Shown here piece by piece: positions 1-12,000 of a DNA stretch of 64,000 nucleotides. The stretch's first letter is position 1. Every line of letters begins with the position of its first letter. This stretch comes from Trematomus loennbergii. Its lineage: Eukaryota; Chordata; Actinopteri; Perciformes; Nototheniidae. The DNA lies in the NCBI GenBank assembly GCA_012861695.1, contig JAAOOA010000123.1:316001-380000 (forward strand). The letters are read 5' to 3'. A program made the position numbers and the translations under genes. Under the pieces are notes generated by a model. The model was not told where the DNA came from. It searched no databases and saw only the letters and a list, made by a program, of their open reading frames with translations.

Positions 1-1589
1 TCTATATTCTGACTAGATATTAGACAAATATACTTGGCAAGATTTCGAGTTTTTGTTGTGCATATCTTTTTATTGCATTCATTAGTGTAGGCTACTGTGA
101 TTCATGCAAAGCTTACTGTATAGTCTCTCTGAGTGTCATTATAAATGTACTGTATATACAAGAGAATGTGAAATATGTGTTGATTTACTGTTTACTTATG
201 AAAAATGTTTTGCACACCTGCTGAAATGATCCAAAAAACAATAAAGCACTTACAATATAGCCTACTGTACGTCAAGGATGTCTGTTATCTTTTTATTATT
301 AAGAGTCATGTTAGATGCATCAATATACTTTTTGTTGTCATGGTTCTGAAACACCTTATTTTTAACTTCCTCAGTTTAAATCAAATTGATAGGCTCACTC
401 TTGGGATTATTTTCATAAAGCTCCAATGTGGAATCAAATAGCCTACATAGTTATGAAACCTATAATCACAACAATACATAACGAAAATACATTGAAGTGA
501 AATAATGTAAGACTTAATTACACTTAACTCATTATCATAAACTGTTATTCATCCTTCTTATTTATATAAAAACAGAAGTATGGTAGGAGTAGGCCTAATT
601 ATGTTAGTTCTCAAAAGTCCGTTTTTTTGGTCATTTGGCCTTTTACCAATAACAGTATTTCATGACACATTAATTATTTTGTATTTTATATGTTCATAAT
701 TTCCCTATTTGTGACAGTTGTGCCACTTGTAATCACTTTCCCTACATCAACTAGCAAGCTCAACAACTGCTGTCACAACTAGCCAGTAAGCTAATGTTAG
801 CTACAGTACAGTATAGCATCTGTAATGTCAAAGTAATCCTGAATCAAATATCTACCTGCCTATGCTACTGCATAAACACAGTACAAAAACATAGAAACTA
901 ATATCTGTTGTTGCTTAAGCTAACAGGAGATAGCAACGATGCTAACAGACTATTCTCTTTGTTGCTAAGTGATAAGCTCACAGCTAGGCATGTAGCATTA
1001 GTAGCTTTTATTAGCTACAGTATATGGCTTGGTAGATACGTTGTTTAGTTTCTAAAGACTTTAGTTACTTAGTTTAAGTTTAGTTACTTCGCTTTGTGTC
1101 TGGTTTTATTTATAGAAGCAGCTTTTCAGCTAGTTGATTCAGAACAATGTTAGCATCTGTTGTTTCTCTAGCTAACAGAAGCTAACAGGCTAAATCTTGT
1201 AGGATTTGTTGAGCTTGTTTTGGGAAAAGTTGAAAAGGTGACACGTCTGTTTAAAACACAGTCTTAAAAAGTTATTACATTAAATTAAATGTGGCAATAT
1301 CAAATAGAAGTTGACATACCATAATGAAAAGAAAAACAGAACTTGGAAATATAGCATTTTGCAAAAAATAAAATAAAATGTTTTTTTAATAAATCCAGTT
1401 ATTATTGAAATTGAATTATAAAATAAATGTTAATCATTTCTTTAACTTTTGGTCATTTATATAATAAACATGTATTAATGTGATTATTAAATGTCTATTT
1501 ACAGATTTAATATTGAACTCTTTATTTCACTACATGAAGCTGACATTTTTAATTATCTTATTTATTATAAGTTAATTAACTTTGTTTCA
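1..1589. other. AT-rich stretch without a recognisable gene
   Basis: No exon-like reading frame with splice sites is visible. The sequence is AT-rich, with scattered short GCTAAC/TTAGCT words, especially at about 780-1200, a common feature of fish intergenic DNA. The short open frames here look like chance. Confidence 0.6.
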
Positions 1590-2600
1590 GGATAGATAGA
1601 TAGAGCTTATTGTCTCCCTTAGGAGAAATTTGTCTTGGGCATCGAGATAATAAACATAAAACATTCAGGTCAATCAGTCATAGATACAGAACAGAGATCA
1701 CATATCACATGGCAAAGAAACAAACAAGAAACATACAGGTACAGAACTTTCCCTATTGCATATATCCCTATTGCACATACATAAATCAAATATTGCACTT
1801 TCCCTATTGCATTCATACATAATCAAATATTGCACTTTTCCCTATTGTATTTACATAAATCAAATATTGCACCTTCCCTACTGCATTCATACACAAATCA
1901 AATATTGCACTTTCCCTATTGTACCTATGCTTAGTGTCCGTCAAATTGCACATATCCCTATTGTATCCATACCTATTTACACATATTGCACTTTCCCTAT
2001 TTAACCTTCTCGATTGCACATACTACACTGTAAACATTGCACCTCCCAACAACTACGCAGCTTGATTGACAGTGGAATAAAGGAAAACTTATACCTGTTC
2101 AATTTACAGTTTGGTAATCTATACCTTCTGCCCTCCGAGGGCAGCAACTCAAACTCTCTATACAGGATGTGTTTGGGGTCGCATGTGATTGTACGGCCTT
2201 GCTTTCTCACCATCTCCTCAAATATCTCCTGAAGAGAGGATGGTGGAAGCATGCCAATTATTTTTCCAGCCCTTTTTATCAAGCTCTGGAGTTGTGATTT
2301 CGATTTAACTGACAAGTTACCAAACCATGTTGAATAATAGACTCAATTGCTGCCCTGTAGAACATTAACATGATACATTTATCCACTCCATGAACCCTGA
2401 GCCTATGCAGAAAATGCAGGCGCTGGTTTATCTTTGAGCATACCTGATCCACCTGACCTGATGGGCCCAGCCTAACTGAGCATCAAAATAAATCCCAAAT
2501 ATTTAAAACTTGTAACCTGCTCAACTCCCTCCCTGTTGATAAGGACTGGGCTGTGATCACCTACTGACTTGGGGTCAGAGATCATTTATACAGGAGATTT
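1590..2600 (-). mobile_element. 5'-truncated LINE, 3' end of the reverse-transcriptase ORF
   Basis: On the minus strand, about 2580-2005 encodes the decayed C-terminal end of a non-LTR retrotransposon polyprotein: a FKYLG motif, then FGNLSV, then the tail motif LLPSEGRRYRLP near 2120. It has internal stops and is not functional. The 3' side, to about 1592, ends in short GATA repeats on the plus strand, as expected for a LINE 3' tail. A related tail (LLPSGRRFRVP) occurs in the Rab3 gene at about 60365-61165. The clade is not resolved. Confidence 0.7.
1745..2010. repeat. Imperfect tandem repeat in the LINE 3' region
   Basis: The words TTTCCCTATTGCA and AATCAAATATTGCAC recur about every 38-40 bp, six to seven times with mismatches. 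The array lies inside the 3' untranslated region of the LINE fragment and creates spurious open frames on both strands. Confidence 0.75.
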
Positions 2601-3013
2601 ATAGAACTGCATTGTTGTTGTTTACATACATATAGGTATATGTATATATCCATATATAAGCTGCTTTACCGGTAGTAGCCCAAAGACTGACAACGCAGAG
2701 ACATTTAAATTGAATGGTTGTCAGTAAAGTCTTTTGTTATTCCTAATGCTTCCCTAAGATTTAACTCTAACTGTAACATCTGCAAACACTTTAATATTGG
2801 GCGCACCTTTATTTGAATGTTGCCTCAAACCTGTTTTACATTTCTTCTAGGAACAAGGAAGCGTAGCCTATTTTACGGTAAAAAAAACATTTCAAGTTCA
2901 TTCAGAGTTTGTTTATGGGGCCGTTCATTGGTCCAATCTTACTGCTCTATTAATAGTTGTAGAAGGTACTTGTATGTTGTAACTTGGTTTCTATATAAAG
3001 ATTGTTAATCTCT

Positions 3014-3125
3014 TCCCTGTTGTTTTGGACAAGTAAAGCACTCTCAGTGATGATGCAAACGCTAGGTGTTGTTTTTGGACAAGTAAAGCACACTGATGAT
3101 GCAAACGCTAGGTGTTGTTTTTGGA
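3014..3125. repeat. Two-copy tandem duplication, about 50 bp
   Basis: GGACAAGTAAAGCAC followed by GATGATGCAAACGCTAGGTG and TTGTTTTTGG occurs twice in a row with only a few bases difference. No function is inferred. Confidence 0.8.
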
Positions 3126-3576
3126 TTATCTCACCGTGAAGGACTTCTTGTATTTGCCAAGTAAGACAACAATAACCTGCTGATAGTCAAATCTTTGTCC
3201 AAGTCTTAGCATTGAGTGTCGATCAGGATGAGGTCCAAGCTATGCATGTCCCCCAAATAACTCATGCAGCAATAATGAAGCAACAATAAGGTCTCCAAAA
3301 TGTTGGAAATGGACCTCAGCTCCTATAATATTTCTACAGTAAATACAAATAAACGAAAACAGACCTTAATTTGCCCATTGAACCAACAAACATACACGCA
3401 ATGATTCAATGTATTATAAAAGCATATAAATCTAGGGCCTAGTGACCTATATGTGACCTATGTATAAAACCAAAGCACTTCCATAGTATTTACATCCTAT
3501 ACATCTGTATGCTCTTGCATCGCAGGATTTTAACTTTGGTAGCCTAAGTTTTGCGGATAATAATTGCCTATGTTAC

Positions 3577-3943
3577 TTAAAGGTGGGGTAGGTAATTCGG
3601 AGAAACCAGCTCGAGTGCGCTGGAATTTGAAACTCTGCCACTTCCTTACAGAGCCCCTCCTCCAACACACACGAGCGCGCACATGACCAATGAGGGCACG
3701 AGATAAGTTTGTGCACAGATGGAAGGCTGACAGGCAGGTAGGCCATCCAGTTATTTTAGCCGGGCCGGCTCAAATGATTGGTCGTGCTTTTTACAGTACT
3801 ACGGCTTCCACAGATGACATTTTTATGTATTTATTGTCAAAGCACTTCAGATATTCATTGCTATCAGGATGTTAAGAGCATTCCATGGAATATAACAAAA
3901 AGTGTATCTCGAGCCGGTTTCTCAAACTTACCTATACCTTTAA
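3577..3943 (+). mobile_element. MITE with TTAAAGGTGGGGTA ends, copy 1
   Basis: The left end reads TTAAAGGTGGGGTAGGTAA and the right end a decayed TACCTATACCTTTAA. The interior has CCACTTCCTTACAGAGCCCC and ATGGAAGGCTGACAGGCAG. Full-length relatives are at 16139-17114 (opposite interior orientation, interrupted) and 46148-46515. Inverted ends next to TTAA fit a non-autonomous DNA transposon, possibly of the TTAA-targeting (piggyBac-like) kind. It has no coding capacity. Confidence 0.75.
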
Positions 3944-4099
3944 GTGAGGTCAACTGTGAACCCAAATCACATTTTTGAAAGGCTTTCAAATACTTGGATT
4001 GGGAGGGAAAGAGAGAAAGCCTTTTTTGCTGAAACTTTCTGAGGCTCTTAACACACATGGGGAGACATATGTATGTATTAAAGACATTAAAGGTGCATT

Positions 4100-4585
4100 T
4101 GCATAAAAGGGAACCTTTAAATGATTGTGTTTTTCAATTAAGATCACATCACATATGGCGCTTCTCGAGTTATTTGTTATTTTTCTCTATTTTGACACAG
4201 TATATGTTTCTGTTGATACAATTAAATGTGCATCTTTTAAGCTCAATGTTTTGAGGAGTAGAGTCCAAGAATATTTAACCAGCTTGTATGAAATGAACAC
4301 ATTTGATAAAAACATCAATAACACAATAATGGGATTGAACTTGTACAATGAGACAAATATAAAAACACCAAGAACTATACATACATACATCTTCTATTTC
4401 ATACCATGGGTTATTTTATTTATGAAATTCAGTGTTGATTAAAACATCAAATGCATAGATACCAGTACTTTAGTAACCAACATGTCATACAGTAATGAAT
4501 ATATACTGTATATTATGTTTACACAGTGAGGCACACACATAACAAATGTAATTAACATTTTTATTTTAAATCAAGTCTTTTTCAA
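4100..4585 (+). repeat. Local duplication, unit 1
   Basis: The stretch with AAACACCAAGAACTATAC, TACTTTAGTAACCAACATG and TACACAGTGAGGCA is repeated at 5300-5690 in the same orientation with moderate divergence. It lies just past the 3' end of the coiled-coil gene and may be an old duplication of that gene's 3' flank. Confidence 0.7.
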
Positions 4586-4589
4586 TCTT

Positions 4590-5061
4590 AAAGTGGACCT
4601 ATCATGCTATATTTGAATAATATAGTGTAGGACCATACCTATATAAGGCATATTTATACTTTTTTTTTTCAAAATACCAAACAGATCATTTCGCTCAATT
4701 TTGAAAAATGCTAGCTCTGTTTTTGCAAGGGCAGATTCTGTGAGAACAGCACCATCTACTGGCCTGGCATATGTACTACAGCGTCTCCAGCGCTTTCGAA
4801 CGGCAATGGCCGTGGCTGTCTCCTCCTGATTGGTAGAGTTGGCCCAATAGCCGTAGCGCCACCGTCCTGACGTCAGGACAGTGTTCAAATCTGGATCAGT
4901 TTTATCAGATCCGTTGCAGCCCCTTTTTTAGAGATTTGGGTATGGAGGAAAATAGAGAGGGTTGTGTTTTCTGACACTTGGTGAGTTCCCTGGAACACCG
5001 GGGACACATTCATGTATAAAAGACGTACAAAAGTGCATTTTGCATGATAGGTCCCCTTTAA
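4590..5061. mobile_element. MITE-like element with GGACCTATCATG ends
   Basis: The left end TTAAAGTGGACCTATCATGC and right end GCATGATAGGTCCCCTTTAA form an imperfect terminal inverted repeat. The ends resemble the elements at 19103-21403, 40286-41008 and 47338-47928, so these probably form one superfamily of non-autonomous elements. It carries no ORF. Confidence 0.65.
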
Positions 5062-5299
5062 TTGTAATCCTAATTGTGTTATGAAAATGAGTTGTGGGCG
5101 AACTTGAGCTCCAGGAGAAAACCCTAAATATGAATGTTCATGACCTCAGTTTTCTTCATATTTACTGCCAGTTCTTACAGTACTTTTGTACTACGTGCAG
5201 CTGTCGTTGTATTTTTTAAGTTTGAGACAGTAGAGAACATCAGCATCATCATCATCAGCATAAAGCAGAAACTTCACATCAATATAGAGAGACCAGCAG

Positions 5300-5690
5300 C
5301 AGCACATTGATCCAACGCTACAAGATTTCATTAATATTTACGTTAAATAACGTTTACATTTAAACCCTGAGCTTTGAATACTTGAACAGCTCTTATGAAA
5401 TCATCACATTTTTGAAAAACAACACAAAATAAAACAATGTAATTGAACCCAAAAGTAGAAACACCAAGAACAATCTGCACAAACATCTTCGATTGTTGTT
5501 GTATTTATTAAATTCAAAGTTGTTTAAATCACAAATAGAACAGATACCGGTACTTTAGTAACCAACATGTCATACAGTAATGAATATATACTGTATATGT
5601 TTACACAGTGAGGCATACAAATAATACATTTAATTAACATTTTTATTATAAAATCAAGTCTAAACACAACTAAAAAACACTAAATATGAA
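5300..5690 (+). repeat. Local duplication, unit 2
   Basis: Second copy of the 4100-4585 unit: it shares TAACCAACATGTCATACAGT and the following TATACTG/TTTACACAGTGAGGCA words. A smaller shared word, GAGCTCCAGGAGAAAACCCT, recurs at about 5106 and 5828, showing more than one round of local copying next to the coiled-coil gene. Confidence 0.7.
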
Positions 5691-5934
5691 ATGGGAAGAG
5701 AGGGTATGGAGGAAGTAAATAAAGGATGGAGTCAGGTGAGAGAGGGTGAGGTAGCAGGAAGTACATGGGGGAGGGACTTAATAGTGAGTTTTTTTACATC
5801 TATTATAGAGATTGTGGGAAAACCTGAGCTCCAGGAGAAAACCCTGAGTATGAAAAGGGGAAGGCAGTAAGGGGTGAGGTAGGAGGAAGGAGGTGAGGGG
5901 AAATGGAGGAGGGAAAGAGGAGAGGAAAAGGCAG

Positions 5935-7790
5935 CTACTGACGTCCAGCCTCCTCCTTCTCCTCTTTCTCCCCCTTTGCTTCCTTTCTCATCTCCTTCTC
6001 TTGCATCTTGCGCTGCATCTTCTGCAAAATGGCGTCCCTTTCCTCAGTCGCCCTCCTGCGAGTGAAGAATCCTCTGCTCTTACTCTTCATGTGAAGACAG
6101 AGGTCCTCCAGAAGTGTCTTCTCGTCCTCCATCTTCTTCTCTTTAGCCACCCAGCTCAGTCGTGTCTGAGCGAGGTCGTCCTTCTCCTCATTTGCCTCCT
6201 TCAGTTGTGTCTCCATCAAATGAACCGTGGTCTCCCAGCTCTGGTGTTTCTGGGCCAGGTCTTTGGAGCACTTCTCCTTCTGCTCCTTCATCTCCTCCTC
6301 AAGCTGTTGGACTTTTGTCTCCCAGCGCTGGTGTTGTTCGGCCAGGTCTTCTGAGAACTTTTCCTCCTGCTCTCTCATCTGGTCTTTAAGCTGTTGGACA
6401 TCCGTCTCCCAGCTTTTTTTGATCTTGGCCAAATGATTATTTTGCTTCTGCACCTGTTTGCATTTAGCCTCCACCTGTTTTACTGAGTCTCCCAGCTCTG
6501 GAGTTTTTCGGCCAGGTCTTCTGAGAACTTTTCCTCCTGCTCTCTCATCTGGTCTTTAAGCTGTTGGACATCCGTCTGACAGCTTTTTTTATCTTGACCA
6601 AATGATTCTTCTGCTTCTGCACCTGTTTGCATTTAGCCTCCACCTGTTTTAACTGAGTCTCCCAGCTCTGGTGTTTTTCGGCCAGGTCTTCTGAGAACTT
6701 TTCCTCCTGCTCTCATCTGGTCTTTAAGCTGTGGGACATCCGTCTCCCAGCTTTTTTTTATCTTGGCCAAATGATTCTTTTGCTTCTGCACCTGTTTGCA
6801 TTTAGCCTCCACCTGTTTTAACTGAGTCTCCCAGCTCTGGTGTTTTTCGGCCAAATCTTCAGAGAACTTTTTCTCCTGCTCATCCAAGTCGTTCTCCAGC
6901 TGCTGGATTTTCATGTCCTTCTGTTTGACATTGCTCTGGTTTTCCTTTCTCAGGTTCCTCATGGATTCCTTGGCCTGTTCTAATTTTGCCTGAACCACTT
7001 TCAATTCATTCTCCCTGATCAGGTTTTTGTGAACCAGGTTGTCATTCTTCTTCTCTTCCTCTTGTAATATGATCTCCATCAGATGAACCTTGGTTTCGCA
7101 GCTCAGGTGTTCTTCGGCCAGGTCTTTGGAGAACTTTTCCTCCTTCTCTCTCATCTGGTCTTTCACCTGTTTGAGCTCAGTCTCACAGCTCAGGTTCTTC
7201 TTTGCCAGGTCGTCCTTTTCCTGAGAGACCTCTATTAGTTTGGCCTCCATCGGTTGTTGGTCTTCAGGGATCTTTTCTCCCTGCTTTTCCAACTGGAGCA
7301 CCAGCTTTTGGACTTCCTTCTCCATGGCTTTGATTGTACAGGTCTGGTAAGTGTTGTGCTTCATCACCTGTTTCAATTTCATCTCCATCTTTTGTTTTTC
7401 ACTCTCCAAGGTGTGGTTTCTAGCGATCTGGTAGTTTTTCTCTTCCACTACATACTTCATGCCTTGTTTCTCACACTCCCAGCTCTGTTGTTTCTCGGCC
7501 AGGTCCTTGGTGGACTTGTCCTGGCTCTGAAGGAGTTCTTCCTCTCTTCTCTTCAGCAGGTTTATGGTCACCAGGTTCTCGTCCAGCTGCTGCTTGTGTC
7601 GAGCCTCTTTAGTTTCCATCTCCTCCTCCAGAGCGCCGTATCTTTCCTCCAAGACTGTCACACACTCAAGGAGTTCATCTCCTCTCATCACCAGCAGTTT
7701 GACGGTCTCTGCGTCAAACTGCAGGAGACTCTCATCGTCCTGGCAGTGGGATGTCTCCTTGTTGCTCTGGTCTGACTTTGTTCTATCCAT
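5935..7790 (-). pseudogene. Intronless coiled-coil protein gene, frame-broken
   Basis: The minus strand from an ATG at 7790 (MDRTKSDQSNKE) to a stop at 5935 encodes a long, highly charged Glu/Lys/Gln-rich heptad protein, about 600 residues if read through. Units such as DLAEKHQSWE and DQMREKEEKFS recur. It resembles trichohyalin- or golgin-like coiled coils only in composition, and I do not recognise the family. The C-terminal part is basic (GFFTRRRATEERDAILQKMQ) and ends in KEEAGRQ. No introns are seen. The frame breaks around 6713, where CTCTCATCTGG replaces CTCTCTCATCTGG of sister units, and again near 6480 in the 170-bp repeats; only the two ends are clean. It could be a live gene with sequence or assembly errors in the repeats, or a decaying gene. 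I label it broken because of the sequence as given. Domain-level function is unknown. Confidence 0.55.
6310..6890 (-). repeat. About 170-bp tandem repeat in the coiled-coil gene
   Basis: The word ACTGAGTCTCCCAGCTCTGG starts at about 6482, 6652 and 6821, giving a period of 170 then 169 bp, with a further related unit to the left. Units are nearly identical but differ by one- and two-base indels (TTTTACTGAG versus TTTTAACTGAG; CTCTC versus CTCTCTC), so they cannot all be in one frame. Each unit encodes a coiled-coil block with AKCKQVQKQ, SWETDV and DLAEKHQ. Confidence 0.8.
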
Positions 7791-7989
7791 GGCGCTGTCT
7801 GTAGACTTGTGTTGTGCGTAGGAATACAAATATATGTGTCTATGTAATACGTGTTTTGTCTAGAAAACTGTAACGTTTTTTTGCTCTGACTGAATACGTT
7901 TACCACTTTTTGCTCTGAACTGAAGAACTGAAGAATGACTGCAGCCCAGAGCTCTCGCCTGGTGTCCTTTCATCCACATGAAAGGCATC

Positions 7990-8069
7990 TGTGATGTCAT
8001 GTGATGAGGTCATCGATTCTACCCTCAACTGTGATGTCATGTGATGATGTCATCGATCCTACTCTCAGC
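7990..8069 (-). promoter_or_regulatory. Two 40-bp repeats with CRE/ATF-like TGATGTCA sites
   Basis: GTGATGTCATGTGATGAGGT followed by CATCGATTCTACCCTCAAC occurs twice in tandem (units from 7990 and 8030). Each holds TGATGTCA, close to the CRE/ATF palindrome, and a GTCATCGAT word. They lie 200-280 bp upstream of the coiled-coil ATG, where a promoter is expected. Regulatory use is inferred from position and motif only. Confidence 0.45.
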
Positions 8070-8109
8070 TGTCATTCCATTAATGTCACATGTGATGTCA
8101 CACACTACA

Positions 8110-8128
8110 ACTACAATTCCCAGCATGC
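8110..8128. promoter_or_regulatory. ZNF143/STAF-type motif
   Basis: ACTACAATTCCCAGCATGC matches the well-known vertebrate ZNF143 promoter motif (ACTACAATTCCCA core) very closely. It sits about 320 bp upstream of the coiled-coil gene ATG, next to the CRE-like repeats, and supports an active promoter there. An alternative is a motif carried by a repeat. Confidence 0.55.
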
Positions 8129-8576
8129 TTAGCGGCAGGAAACTACAAACGGAAAACTGATTAGATAGTTAACATGCAATTGATTTGTCCCACTTATGTC
8201 TGCAGATTTTAGATATTTAATAATGGATCAATCATTTATTTATTAATGACGCATTAACCATTAGTTACAAACCCTTTATAAAAGCTTATTCAGTAGAAAA
8301 TGGTGCTGTCTACTGCTGAAACTGCAGAAACTGTGCTCCAGAAATAGGAAATACTGTGTAAAGCTAGTTATGTAGTGGAATATATTGCAGGTTTGCACTT
8401 TAAAACTTTAAAACGCAAGTGCAAAAAGAAGAAAAGAATCTGCTTCCTTGCAGCAGTATACTGTTTGCACAATGCAGTCCATTATAGACAGAGTCTGACA
8501 CGTTGTGGACAGAACATGTAATTACACAAGCACAGAACTACCTCAAAACTCACCATGACGTAGAAATACCATATAC

Positions 8577-8582
8577 TTTATT
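8577..8582 (-). terminator. Possible polyadenylation signal of tspan1
   Basis: The minus strand reads AATAAA here, about 485 bp past the tspan1 stop codon at 9067, with only AT-rich sequence between. This would make 8560-9066 the 3' untranslated region. Not tested by transcript data. Confidence 0.35.
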
Positions 8583-9066
8583 TTAAAATTGATCACCACA
8601 CAACATACATAGAAATAATGCATAACTCCTGTTGCTATGTTACAAGCTGCATCATGGCAACAACATTACAATAGTCTCTCCTGTGTCCTACATGCCAGCC
8701 TTTGTTTCATTATCACAGTATCATGCGATTCCTCATCACCTGGCCATGTGTTACAGGTACAGTAGTGACTGATGATATTTAAAAAAAAATTGATAAAGTA
8801 GGCAGCATGTGAAGCTTTTTTTTTTTTACAAAGTTGAGTGTTCTTAGGAAATAGATCATTCAGGTGCGGCATCTATTAGATAGATTTAAATGTAGTAAAA
8901 ATAGATTTGTTATGTCATTCAGTCGTTCTGATTGCACAATATCTGATATCTTTAATAACGAGGCATTTTTAGCAAAATAAAAGCATAGCCCTTCTCGAGG
9001 GATTCGAGAGGGGATAAAGGAAGAAGAAATGCTCCAGTGATTAGACGGATCCTCTTCCATTTGCAG

Positions 9067-12000
9067 TTAGTCCCCCCTGGATTTTATTCTGCAGTAAAGG
9101 ATCATAGCAACAGCCATGGCACATATCTGCGGAGAATACATATATTAGTTAAACACGCACATACAAGAAAGGAAATGTGGAATAAATTATATTTGAAAGC
9201 TTGTTTTTCAAGCTATAAGAAATGTGTTTGTAATATCTGATCATTAGACGGCGTATTAAGGTCATTGTAAGTTTAAAATATGAATAATATTGGAGCAGGA
9301 GAGGGGCTACATTTTCTAGAACTGTTTTTTTAAACTCTGAACAAGAATTATTGAAAAAAAAAATTGTTTGTTTTTCAAGTAACTTCATTGTCTCACTTTG
9401 CAAAGTACATCACCTTGATGTATATAATGCCTGCAGTGGATAATGTAATCAATTAAACTTTGCAATCAATGCAGAAACACATTCTCAGAATTGCCATAAG
9501 CATCTCGGCTGGAATTCTTATTTTTTCAAAAGTAAACATAATACTAATTTGGTTTAGGTGATATTTTAAGTTTCATCAGGAATTACAACACAATGGAAAA
9601 ATGCACATCTGCACATTTCCATTCTGTCGCATCCTTTCGCAAACGTGTGGCTTTCCCTGTTCCACAATTTGATTTATTAACAACATTTTCCCTATTTTTG
9701 TTTCATTGTCAAATTTGACAAAGAACTTCTGAAACATTTCTTGCAAAAGTATGACTTTATGATATAATCACAGACAATATTTAAGTTGTTTTCTTATGTA
9801 AATGAGCCGCTTTCATCTCAAAGAAAAGCCAAGGTTTTCCTCTTTTGAAGTTTTATTCTTTACCTACAATGGCCCTCATACGCCATCATAGATACGAGAC
9901 ATGTAAGTAAGTTAATTAAGAACAATATGACTAATGTATTGCTCTCTCTGGTGCATCTCAGTCTAACTTAAAGCAAAAACGGTCATACCTCCAGAGCTGC
10001 GATTCCCAGGGCGACTCCGACAATAACCGTTGTGTTTTCGTCAATCAACTTCTTGATCTTTGGAAAGCAGCCCGTGATCGTCTGAGGAAAATTAATAGTG
10101 TAGGTAAAAAAAAGGGTGGGATAAAACGTAATAAATTACAAAACGGTTTTGGATCATGCACATAGATGTTTTCGTTGTTCTTATAAACCAGGGGTGTCCA
10201 AACTTTTTTCACTGAGGGCCACATACAGAAAAATATACGAAGGGGTGGGCTTATTAACACATGAATACTGTCTAATAACTGTCTATGTTTATTTTATTAT
10301 CTTGAAAAAATAAACAGTTTTTAAATGCCATTTTCTTACTGTCTTTCATTTTTGTAAAGCACTTTGAATTGCCTTGTGTTGAAAGGTGCTATATACATAA
10401 ACTTGCCTTGCCTTGCCTAATATATTTGTACGTATACAATTTAGAAGTACAATATATGACAAGCACAAGTTTCATTTGTGGCCCATATTTCATTATACTT
10501 TTGGAATTAGCTGAGGGCCGTTTCAAAATGGGCCACGGGCTGTATAGTTTGGACACCCCTGACATAGATGTTCTTGTTGTTCTTCTAAAGCAGTGATTCT
10601 CAAGTGGGGGTACGGACCCCTAGGGGTATGTTGGGGTACTGCAGGGGTACGTGAGATAAAAAGAAAAAAGGTTAATTAAAAAAATACCATGCATGATTAC
10701 AAAAATAGTAATCTTAGTACAATAAGTTAAATAGAAAACACAATTTTATATAAAATATTCCCAGAACCATCAAGGGGGTCCTCATATAAACATGTCAAAT
10801 GTGTGTATTTTATAGTTTTTGCATAATATATCATTTTGTTCATTGGTTTGTTAAACATATATTACTTCAATTGAAAAACTCCTTGGAAAAATCTGTTTTA
10901 AAAAATGTCATGCATAAAGATGAACATATCCTTAATTGTTTTAATTCATGCATGATGGAGTTCATCAATCACACACTGAGGGAACATCACTATATTGTAA
11001 TTATTTAAATAGGCTTTTTCTATCAAAAATGTTCGGGGTCGGTCAGGGGGTACTTGGCTGAGAAAATGTTTCAAAGGGAGTACACTACTGAAAAAAGTTT
11101 GAGAAGCACTGTCCTAGAGCACATACCGTGTCACTGTCTGCTACCGATTGGTTACACGGACGAACAAGGCCTGGACAACACTGTGGTGGGAATTGCTGGT
11201 CATATTTTTCATAATACGGAGAGCCAACGAAGTCTGAGGAGTTGTAGAATCCACAGCATTGCAACTGATGTGAGCACAAAGAGAGTATACGTTACATAAA
11301 GCATCAGAGAAATGGTGTGAAAAGACATTTCGTTCAGCAGAATTCCTCATACCGTGTTCATGGTAGAGTTCCACAGTCCTGTGACGTCAGGATTTCCCCG
11401 TAGTCTTTACGGATGTTCTTAACCGCAGCTTCGCCAAACTTGGTGAACAACTCGTCTGCCTAAAATTGAGTGGGGTAAAGTACCAAGTACATTTACTGAA
11501 GTACTGTACTTAAGTATTATTGTTAACAGACCTGTACTTTTGGTGCTTCATACTTCTACTCCACTAAATTTCAGAGGCAAATTAAGTACTTTTTACTCCA
11601 CTACAGGTAATATACACAGTTACTAGTTACTTTTCATATAAAAACACATGATACGGTACTTTAATGCTTATCAAGTGTCTTCACATTGACAAACTACAAC
11701 ATTAAAATGATATGACATGTTCTGAATTTATTAGTTATTAAAAACAAATGTAAACAATATTATCTTATAATATATGACTCTGAAAAGAGAGAGAGTACTT
11801 TTACATTTGATGCTTTAAGCTCATAATATTCATGCTAGTACTTTGTATTATTCAGAAATGGTTTATTTTGCGGAATACGTACTCCGACTTTTTGTATTTG
11901 AAGTACATTTTGATGCTTTATTACTTAAGTACAATATTGAACTCAGGACTTTCACTTACAGACATAGCAACACAGTCTCACGGCATTTCGTGTTATAGTC

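Noticed and set aside
5893..7821. Leucine- and serine-rich plus-strand frames opposite the coiled-coil gene
   Set aside because: They are antisense shadows; charged coiled-coil codons give Leu/Ser/Phe-rich complements.
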